In this document: one piece after another, positions 55,761 to 64,000 of the stretch
How the letters are laid out: each line of letters opens with the position of its first letter
Numbering within the stretch: position 1 is the stretch's first letter
Assembly (NCBI GenBank): GCA_023512835.1
Contig: CM042089.1
Span: 25,486,440 to 25,550,439 of the forward strand
Length of the DNA: 64,000 nt
Direction: 5' to 3'
DNA from: Taxillus chinensis
Taxonomy: Eukaryota > Streptophyta > Magnoliopsida > Santalales > Loranthaceae
Notes under the pieces: generated by a model
The model's database searches: none
What the model was told of the DNA's origin: nothing
The model's input: the letters and a program-made list of their open reading frames with translations, nothing else
Position numbers and translations under genes: made by a program

Positions 55761-57239
55761 GGGTTAATGGATTATGAATCTTAAGTGCTTTGTTACAAAA
55801 ATCACACAAACAAATGTATTAAGTGTAGAAAATAGAGAACACAAGGGTATATGTAGTTTAGTAATGTGCCAAATCCATGGGTGGCACGACTATGACCTAT
55901 GCCTAAAACAATCTACTATATAAGGAGATCACTAATGTGGTATCCCCTAGTTTTAAAAAGAACAAGGCCATAACCTCATATAAGGATTTATCTCTATTTC
56001 TTTTTTCCTTTTCTATTTTTATATCAACTATAAAATGAAATAATAGAATGATAAAGGTCACTTTTGTATCTCTTATTCTTTTTTGTCAAAACTTTTCTTG
56101 TTGCATTTACATCACTTTAACCTTTTTTGTTTAATATGAAAACTTTCTTTCTTTCTTGAAATTATATTGCCTTTTTCTCTAATATACTACTCTATAAGTT
56201 TGAGCTCTAGTATGTTCAATAACTTGTCTTCTGCCTAATAGTTCATGGGAATTTATTTAGACAAGATATAGAAAACTAAGGATGACTTATATTAAATAAT
56301 ATTGTATCCCTACCCTTTTAAATTGGTTAATAAATTTGTCGACAAACATAATGAATGGTCTGAAAGAATCCTCTTTATAATGGCCTTATTCATTGTTCCC
56401 AAGTATGGTTGATGGAATTCTTTTGTCCTAACTTGAGGCCTTCCTCTTGAGTAAGGGTTTTGGACATTATCCTTATTAAAAAATATTTCTAACTTAGCAT
56501 ACTGAATAAAGTTGTTATACCTTAGCATTTTAGATTTAGCACTTTAATAGTTTACTAATTAATGCATGTTGAGCCTTTTGGGCTTGGTTATTTGGACTAA
56601 ATTTACTAACTATGCTCGCTTTTCTGGCTTAATCTCTTTAGCTAGCTTATTGATTAACACTTTGTTTCATGACTTAGCCTTCGAGGCTAAGTGATGAATT
56701 AACGCTTGTTGAGTCCTTGACTTTCGTCTTTAGGGCTTGACCTCCTATATAGCTTTCTGATGCGTATTGATTAAAACTTCACGAATTCCTTCGGGAGCGT
56801 GTGTTTTAGATGCATGAACATTTTGAATAAGTATAATGATTAAGTTGAGTCTTGTTTATCGAGTGGCTTTCAAACTAGGCAAACATACATGATAAGTAAC
56901 ATTTGACCTTGACTGGAGAATCGACATTATCCTTCACTAACCCCATCTCTACGATTGTCCCTTACCAATCTCATTTATAACATTGTTCTTTACTACCATA
57001 TCTCAATTTCTTTGGGCTTTTTGTGAGGACCTTCCCTGAGGTATGAGTTATGTTTTATGCATTTGTTTTGCATATATGGGTTGTGATGTGGTTTAGCTCG
57101 TTATTGTTGGATTTTGTCAGCCCTTTTGGCTTGTTGCGAGTTACATTGCACATGTGTGATCGGTGATCATGTTTTATGTTTTATTGTGGGGACATTGAGC
57201 TTGAATTTTGCTATGTCCTTTGGGCATGTGTTTTATTTT
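55761..57239 (+). other. Non-coding sequence, probably 3' internal part of an upstream Gypsy element
   Basis: No open frame of substance. The last few hundred bases contain scattered CCTTTTGGGC/CTTTGGGC motifs and lead into a canonical Gypsy polypurine tract, so the right-hand part at least is likely the untranslated 3' end of an older copy. The left boundary is unknown. Confidence 0.4.
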
Positions 57240-57269
57240 CGAGGATGAAAAGTCCTAAGGTGGGGAGGA
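57240..57269 (+). other. Gypsy polypurine tract before the LTR
   Basis: CGAGGATGAAAAGTCCTAAG then GTGGGGAGGA abuts the LTR start TGTAAAGACTCG. A CGAGGACGAAA...AAGGTGGGGAG block is the usual 3' end of internal DNA in plant Ty3/Gypsy elements, just before the 3' LTR. Confidence 0.75.
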
Positions 57270-59230
57270 TGTAAAGACTCGTATTCGGGTAGTTTTGAGA
57301 GATAGTCATTCTTTGGGAATGTAACTATGTGGACGGTAGTGTAGTCGTCGATGTGAGCATTTTGACTGTACTTGGGCCCGATTTCGAGTCGGGGCCCCGT
57401 TTGACCCGATTGTTGACTTTTCGGGGTTTATTGGTTGACTTTGCATTTGGGCGATCATTTGGGTGTAATAATATCCGTTTAGTGTTGTGCTCGTCATTTC
57501 GAGCGTTTTTGATAATAGTTTGACTCAATTTGGAGTTCGGGGCCTTGGAGGTCAATTATTGACTGGGTCAATGGTTGACTAGGTCAGTTGACTGGCAGAA
57601 ACATAAATAGCAGAAAAAGAAAAAAGAAAAAGAGGAAGCTTTCACTTTACATTTCACGTTTGTGCGTTGAGAGAGAGAGAGCTTGAGAGAGAGCTTGGAG
57701 GCTTTGGCGATTTGGGGCGATATGTGTTCGTGGAGCTCAAAGATTCACTTCAAGTAGGTGTCCTTGAACTTATTATCTTGATTCTATGCTTGGTATGCAC
57801 GAATTTATCATGATTTATGAAATTGAGCATGAACCCTAGAATTTGGGGAAAACCAATTTTGGGTTAAATCTAATGGTTTAACATAAGATTTGTGGTTAAG
57901 AACTATTTTATATCATTGTGGATATATATTTTTGTGATTTTGAGGTTGATTAATTGTGTTTTTCATGAGGGTTGATAAGTCAACCATGAAATTCTGGGTT
58001 TAGATCTAGATTTCTGGAAAATTTGGAATTTTATACGTGTTTCTATTGTTTCTGCGCGATTTAGAGGCGTTCTGGACGCATTTAACGGTAAATATATGTA
58101 AATAACGAAATACCCCCCATTTGGATTCAAAGAAAAATACTAGAAAAATTAATTCCCACTCTTTTAAAATGTGAAAATTGGGATTTAGTGTAAACTCTCG
58201 AAAAAACCCAAAAGTTCGTAGTGGTGAATTTTTGGAAAGTGGGGTTAGACATCTCAGAAAAATCCCAAAAAATCAAATTATCTTATTTATGATATGGGAA
58301 CCTAATGCCGGGACTTTTGATTTTAAGAAAATAGCTGCTATAGGTACTTCCTTCATAAATCAAGGATTGAGGATTTAGTTGTGAAGACTAGTTACAGTTC
58401 CAAAGGAAATGTTGAGAATGACATGCCATACTAATGTTAGTATGTTGGGGCGAGGTATTGGGGCATGGACTCCGTGACTTGTTTGGGTTCTCACCGTGTT
58501 GCACCGATGGTGCTATGTGGTTGACGTGGCAGGCATATGCACCGATGGCAGGCTGTGTGTGGCGACTGTGGCCGGGCATATTGCGCTGTGAACAGGCTAA
58601 GGCCTGAGTTGAGCCGTTGAGCTCGTGGAGCTAGGGCTGAGTGCCCTGAGCTGGGATCCCATAGAGGATCGTGGACAAGTTATCCTGTGTGAACAGGCTG
58701 TCCTGATGTCTGTTTGCAGGCTGAGTCCTGATGATTATGCACACTACACGGTGCACGAGTACACTAAGCATATAGTATAGACTTATATGTGTTGCATGAT
58801 GTGTAGTTTGGGGTCACCTACTGAGCTTGTCGCTCACCCCTACTTGTTGTTTACCCCCTTTTCGGGTGTGACCCGAGACTAGTGGAGGACTTTCTTCCAG
58901 GAGGACGTGCCCACTACTTTGATGTATGATACAGTACTGTATTCTATATTTTATTATGTGTTGTATCCGGACATGGGTCCGTGGACAGATGTATTTGTAT
59001 ACTGTTTGTGATGTGATGTCTGTATGACTGTTTAACTTATTATATGCATGATGATATATGAAAAAGTACAGGATTACCATTGATGTATGATTGTATAGGA
59101 TTGCATATTTGAGACATCACCCGCGGTGTACTCTCCATTGGTGCTAGTCACCAACCCTTGACCTATCGGGTGCGGGCAAGGGGAAGTCATGTACCCGGTT
59201 CCGGGTTCCCTGGAATTCGGGGGCGTGACA
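57270..59230 (+). repeat. Gypsy LTR (5' LTR of the gag-pol element)
   Basis: 1961 bp, TGTAAAGACTCG...GGGGGCGTGACA, followed by a Met-tRNA primer site. Same family as the solo LTR 2395-4806 (the first 300 bases match closely by eye) but without the block corresponding to 3530-3990. It is also preceded by a polypurine tract, so it could equally be the 3' LTR of an upstream copy. Confidence 0.92.
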
Positions 59231-59233
59231 AGT

Positions 59234-59245
59234 TGGTATCAGAGC
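59234..59245 (+). other. Primer binding site (initiator tRNA-Met)
   Basis: TGGTATCAGAGC three bases after the LTR end; perfect plant consensus. Confidence 0.95.
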
Positions 59246-59702
59246 ATGGTCTAGCGTACCTAGGTTATTGAGGGGTGGTTAATTGATTCCATGTGACTTG
59301 GAAAACTGTAAGGAGGGCGCCTGATCAACGCAGTCCTTACAAGTATTCTAGGTTATGTTGGTGTTAGTTAGATCATCCTAGGAGCATACATAGGGTGCAT
59401 TGCTAGTGGTATGATTGTGTGCATATAGGGCACTAGATTGTCTTTGTGTGTGATGTGCTCGTATGTGGTGCCAAGATGGCACGTGGCCGTGAGAGCCAGG
59501 ATTTGATTGTGGTGTACCCTGAGGGGTGACACGATGCTGTATGCATGGTTGTGGACCTACGGGTCGTGTGGTATACCCTGATGGGGGACACGATGCTATA
59601 TGCATGGTATGAACCTACGGGTCGTCTGGTGAGAACCTACAAGTCGGTTATGCCTTTGGTGGCTGTTTGTGCTATTGATTGTTTGTTGTTGTGGCCAGTG
59701 TG
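59246..59702 (+). other. Gypsy untranslated leader
   Basis: 457 bases between primer site and gag ATG. Contains an imperfect repeat with GGGGGACACGATGCTATATG (59585-59604) and its relative near 59524, each followed by GAACCTACGGGTCG-like text. Confidence 0.7.
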
Positions 59703-61119
59703 ATGGCACCATCGAGGAGAGTTGTCCGAGGCCAATGCCCGGCAGAGGAGCCCACGATAGAGTCGGGGCACCAGGGGCAACAGAGCCCGCAGCAGAGATC
59801 GTCAGCTCCCGTTGTGGGACCTGATTTGGCTCAGGTGTTGATTCAATTGCAGGAGGCCATGCAGGGTATGCAGGGCTCGATGAGGGATATGGCTAGAGAG
59901 GTGGATGAGGCTGAAGAGGCAACAGCGGCCTCGGCGGCCACCACGGCCTCAGCCAGGAGAGGCGAGGGTGGTGCAGGATGTGCACCAGCAGGAGGTCGTG
60001 ATAGAGCCAGCACGACGAGGAGTGGACCGGGCTGCGCAGTTTTTGAAACACGCACCCAGGACTTTTGAGGATGGTTCGCGGCTAGAGGTAGCCGAGGACT
60101 GGATTAGATGGACAGAGGACATCTTTGAGATGATTGGGGTGCTAGATGAGGAGCGGGTGCGTGTGGTGACGCACTATCTGTTGGGTATCCCACGCTGGTG
60201 GTGGGAATCCACTAGAGCTGTCCATGGCAGTCAGATGAGCTGGAGAGAGTTTGTTGAGCGCTTCTTTGGGGAGTATTTTCCCAGCTCGTTGCAGTATGCT
60301 CGACGTAGAGAGTATTATGAGCTTGTGCAGGGTAACATGACTGTGGGGGAGTATGTGCAGGCCTTCACAGATTTGGGGCGGTTTGCTCTAGAGGCTTGGG
60401 AAAAGGAAGGCCGGAAGACACAGGACTTCATTCAGGGCTTGAGGCCATCTCTGAAAAGGCAACTGGAACCAATGTAGTTGACCAGCTACCGGGAGGCGGT
60501 CGACAAGGCGCTCATTATTGAGCGAGGTCAGGATCAGGTGAGAGCCCAGAGGCCAGGCGGTTCGGCAGGTTCGGGCAAGAAGAGACAGAGTGGGGAGAAC
60601 AGTGCTCCTCAGCCTGAGAGGAGGCAGGCGCAGAGGGTTTCCAGCCAGGCGGTGGGACCCCGTGAGAGTTCAGCCAGCAGGAGGCTAGGGGCCTGTTGGA
60701 GTTGTGGTTTGACCGGGCATGTCTCGAGAGACTGCCCAAGGAAAAAGATGACCTATTTCCGGTGCGGGAAAGTGGGGCATGGAGCTAGGGAATGTGTTAC
60801 CCTTAGCTCAACCAGCAGTGTAGGCCCTCGTCTGAGAGATCAGGGACAGAGGAGTGGGGCTTTGTCTCAGAGGTCAGTGCCGCCGGCACAGAGCACGCAG
60901 ATGCGATCTGCGGTGCAGCAGCCTCAGCGGGAGGCACAGGGTCATGTTGATCAGCGGGGCAAGGCCCCAATGGGCCAGGTTAGTGGCAGTGGATCACGAG
61001 GGAGGACTTTTGCCCTCACCAGCAGAGAGGCAGAGGTTCTACCAGTGGACGAGGCAGGAGCAGGGCCTTCAGTGGTGAGAGGTACCATCATCATTTCTCA
61101 TACTATTTTTCAGTTTTGA
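59703..61119 (+). pseudogene. Gypsy gag with frameshift and stop
   Basis: Gag starts MAPSRRVVRG at 59703. After about 75-90 codons the frame must shift by one (between about 59930 and 60010) to continue as the retrotransposon gag domain: HAPRTFEDG, WTEDIFEMIGVLDEERVR, GIPRWWWES, WREFVERFFGEYFP, QGLRPSLKRQLEPM. A TAG at 60475-60477 breaks it. The C-terminal part has one intact CCHC zinc knuckle (CWSCGLTGHVSRDC) and a second one whose first Cys is Tyr (YFRCGKVGHGAREC). Role: RNA-binding structural protein of virus-like particles; this copy cannot make it whole. Confidence 0.9.
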
Positions 61120-61285
61120 TTGATACTGGTGCTACCCATTCTTTTATTTCGTATGCTACGGTGGTTAGATTAAAGTTAGACCAGGAGACAGTGAGTCAGT
61201 CTCTGAGGGTTGCTTCACCTTTGGGTGGAATCGTGATACTTGAGAGTATCTGTCGTGTTTGTCAGGTAACACTTGGGGTGTTAAC
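61113..61285 (+). pseudogene. Gypsy aspartic protease segment
   Basis: The active-site block VLIDTGATHSF begins at 61113, in a frame different from both the upstream zinc knuckles and the downstream reverse transcriptase. It continues to a [10 protein letters not shown] block, after which the frame changes again near 61265-61285. Two frameshifts therefore isolate the protease. Confidence 0.88.
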
Positions 61286-62776
61286 CTGATGTGTGATTTA
61301 TATGTCATGGAGTTAGATGATTTTGATGTTATCCTGGGTATGGACTGGTTGGTCTCCGTGGAGGCCAAGATTGATTGTTTTCGACAGCGTGTGATGTTCC
61401 TCACACCAGAGGGCACGCGGGGTGTCTTTGTGGGTGAGTGGACCGAGGAGGCATGCAGGTTGGGACCTTTGAGGCATGGGTGGGGTGATGTGACCCACCA
61501 GTTAGCCAGCTTGACGTTGGTTGACAGGAGGAGAGAGGGGAAGGCTGTTTTGTCACCCATTGTAGATCAGTTCCCGGATGTGTTTCTCGAGGACTTGGTC
61601 AGTTTGTCACCCGTGAGGGAGGTAGAGTTTTCAATCAAGTTGTTGCCAGGGACAACACCGATCAGGTTAGCGGCCTACAGGATGGCACCGACAGAGCTTA
61701 GAGAGCTCAAGAGACAGATAAATGACCTATTGGCGCGAGGCTTTATCAGGCGGAGTAGCTCACCGTGGGGTGCTCCAGTATTGTTCGCCAAGAAGGCGGA
61801 TGGTTCACTTCGGCTGTGTATAGACTACCGGATGTTGAACCAGGTGACTGTGAAGAACAGGTATCCATTGCCGAGGATTGATGACCTGTTCGATCAGTTT
61901 CGAGGTGCGAGATGGTTTTCCAAGATAGACTTGAGATCTGGATACCATCAGTTGAGGGTTAGGGAGGCAGATATCCCTAAGACCGCGTTCAGTTGTCGTT
62001 ACGGGCATTATGAGTGGCTTGTGATGCCGTTTGGGCTCACGAATGCTCCAACAGTGTTTATGGGATTGATGAACCAGGTTTTTGCTCCATATTTAGATAT
62101 GTTCATTGTGGTGTTCATCGATGATATTTTGGTCTATTCAGCGACCAAGAGGGAGCATGAGGAGCATTTGCAGGTTGTGTTGCAACAGGTGCACTTCTTG
62201 GGGCATGTGGTATCTTCGGAGGGTATCACCGTGGATCCTGAGAAGATTGAGGTAGTCATGTCGTGGAAGAGGCCCACGAACATGTTTGAGATTCGTAGCT
62301 TCCTTGGTTTGGCAGGCTACTATCGGAGGTTTGTGGAGGATTTTTCCAGGTTGGCAGCTCCTATGACACACTTGACTAGGAAGGGAGTTCCTTTCATTTG
62401 GTCTGATGCGTGTGAGAGTGCTTTCATGGAGCTGAAGGCACGATTGACCTCAGCACCTATCTTGATTCTTCCACAGAAGGGTGTGCCTTTCGAGGTGTAT
62501 TGTGATGCTTCCAGGGTAGGACTTGGTTGTGTGTTGATGCAGACTCGGCAGGTGATTGCTTACGGATCTAGGCAGTTGAGACCACATGAGCAGAGCTATC
62601 CTACGCATGATTTGGAGTTGGTTGCAGTGATCTTTGCTTTAAAGAGTTGGCAGCATTATCTCCTTGGGGAGAAGTTTGTAGTGTATACGGACCACAAGAG
62701 CTTGCAGTATATCTTCTCTCAGCGAGACCTGAACCTTAGGCAGAGGCGGTGGGTGGAGTACCTGCAGCAGTTTTAG
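61259..62776 (+). pseudogene. Gypsy reverse transcriptase and RNase H
   Basis: 505-codon frame. [12 protein letters not shown] ends the protease region. The reverse transcriptase has [65 protein letters not shown] and the catalytic FIDDILVYS, all well kept. After VVLQQ the text jumps straight to [12 protein letters not shown], so about 20 residues (the LYAKF.KCEFW segment of the family) are missing in frame near 62190. RNase H has VYCDAS, a [19 protein letters not shown] block and [16 protein letters not shown] (62774-62776) ends it before the usual link to integrase. The frame remains open longer than any other TE frame here. Confidence 0.95.
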
Positions 62777-64000
62777 TTTGATATGATGTATACCCCTGGG
62801 AAGGGTAATGTGGTGGCAGATGCTCTGAGTAGGAAGAGCAGGGCCGTGGTGGCCCATTGTGCCATTAAGGAATGGGAGATGATGGGTCAGTTGGCAGCGA
62901 TACGGTTGCAGATGGTGACCAGCGAGGGGCGAGGGACTCTCAGTGTTGTCGTCGCAGTCCCTGAGTTACAGCGTAGTATCATAGAGGACCAGTTGGGGGA
63001 CATTGATTGTGCGGTCATCAGGGACAGGATTCAGACTGGGCAGACACCTTCTAATTGGACTGAGGATGCAGAGCATGTGCTGCGGTATAGGGGTAGATTG
63101 ATAGTTCCCACTTCTCTTCAGGAGGAGGTTCTTCGGGAATTTCACCAGTCGAGGTTAGCTGTACATCCTGGTGGGACCAAGATGTACCATGCCGTGAGGA
63201 GGCAGTTTTGGTAGCCAGGCCTGAAGAAGGCTATTGCTGATTTTGTGAGGAGGTGTTTGACCTGTCAGCAGGTCAAGGCAGAGCACAGGAGATCAGCTGG
63301 TGAGTTGCAGCCATTGCCAGTGCCAGAGTTGAAATGGGACCACGTGACCATGGATTTTGTCACTGGACTTCCTCGTTCCAGGGGACACGACACTATATGG
63401 GTTATTGTGGACCGGTTGACCAAATCGGCGCATTTTATTCCGATTCGAGAGACAGACCCAGTGAGGACTTTGGGACAGAGGTATATTGATGTTATTGTGC
63501 GGTTGCATGGAGTCCCATTATCTATTGTATCTGATCGGGATGCGAGGTTCACCTCTCAGTTTTGGAGACAGTTGCAACGAGCTTTAGGTACTAGGGTGAA
63601 CCTCAGTACAGCCTTTCATCCGCAGACGGATGGTCAGTCGGAGCGGATGATTCAGATGCTTGAGGATATGTTGCGTGCCTGTGTCCTAGATCTTGGAGGT
63701 TGTTAGGAGACTCACCTTCCTTTGGTGGAGTTCTCTTACAACAACAGTTATCAGGCCACGATTAGGATGGCTCCGTATGAGGCGCTGTATGGGCGGCCGT
63801 GTAGATCACCCTTATGTTGGGCACAGACGGGAGAGACAGCAGTTCTCGGACCCGATATGGTTCGAGAAACCACGGAGATAGTGCAGTTGATTCGACAGCG
63901 CATGTTGACAGCGCAGAGTAGGCAGAAGTCCTATGCGGACCAGAGGCGTTGACCCTTGCAGTTTGAGGTGGGTGACCGTGTATTTTTGCGGGTTTTGCCG
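62777..64000 (+). pseudogene. Gypsy integrase, runs off the window
   Basis: Same frame as the reverse transcriptase, broken by TAG at 63212-63214, TAG at 63704-63706 and TGA at 63950-63952. Seen in order: MYTPGKGNVVADALSRKS; the HHCC zinc domain (H..H in FHQSRLAVHPGG, C..C in CLTCQQ); core catalytic residues in MDFVTGLP, SDRDARFTSQFW and FHPQTDGQSER (the D, D and E); then EFSYNNSYQATIRMAPYEAL and the start of VGDRVFLRVLP. A chromodomain, if present, would lie beyond 64000. Lineage is probably chromovirus (Tekay/Del-like), judged from layout only. Confidence 0.94.

Noticed and set aside
59703..61285. Programmed frameshift or readthrough in Gypsy gag-pol
   Set aside because: Several unrelated frameshifts plus stops inside conserved domains point to decay; no slippery heptamer with a supporting structure was seen at the junctions.
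1..64000. tRNA, rRNA, CRISPR, bacterial or organellar inserts
   Set aside because: No cloverleaf, rRNA core motif, regular repeat-spacer array or compact operon was seen; TGGTATCAGAGC sites are retroelement primer sites, not tRNA genes.

Overview
The window is nuclear DNA of a flowering plant, most likely a eudicot. The evidence is one intron-rich single-copy gene with AT-rich introns, set in a dense layer of nested plant transposable elements (Ty3/Gypsy, Ty1/Copia, L1- and RTE-type LINEs, CACTA, hAT and MITE-like elements). There are no bacterial-style operons, no rRNA or tRNA gene I can support, and no CRISPR array.

Layout. 1-5753: nested minus-strand LTR sequences. They include a complete solo Gypsy LTR (2395-4806) with a perfect GGACC target duplication, sitting inside an older LTR. 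5754-7440: AT-rich spacer with a hairpin and an 80-bp higher-order tandem repeat. 7446-28859: the only host gene I can defend, a 13-exon plus-strand NOC3 homologue (nucleolar complex protein 3, ribosome biogenesis; 832 codons plus stop by my splice model). Its 21-kb length comes from TE-filled introns: intron 1 holds an RTE LINE remnant, a GC-rich hAT MITE and a 2.2-kb L1 LINE; intron 5 holds a second L1 copy and a ruined Copia element. 28860-35417: intergenic, with TIR/MITE-like elements and a GC-rich minisatellite. 35418-45824: one complete but decayed 10.4-kb Copia element (TSD AAGCT) with a long post-pol region. 45984-49011: another solo Gypsy LTR (46528-48765) nested in an older LTR. 49012-53500: a CACTA element whose transposase is split by a solo LTR (51103-52926, TSD GTCAA). 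A second solo LTR of the same family (53919-55704, TSD CATCT) lies 1 kb further on, inside a TRIM-like repeat. 55705-64000: the tail of one Gypsy element (polypurine tract), an LTR (57270-59230), a Met-tRNA primer site and the gag-pol of a decayed Gypsy element that runs off the window.

How it fits together. The host gene remains fully open across all 13 exons, while every TE coding region carries stops or frameshifts. The region therefore reads as a functional housekeeping gene in TE-rich surroundings, with active LTR-LTR recombination (four solo LTRs with matching or near-matching target duplications). Points needing experiment are two non-GT donor sites in NOC3 and the LTR that is flanked by a polypurine tract on one side and a primer site on the other. 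I found no convincing undescribed biological system; the most notable items are structural and are listed in the findings. All similarity statements are by eye from the sequence and remembered family motifs; no searches were run.
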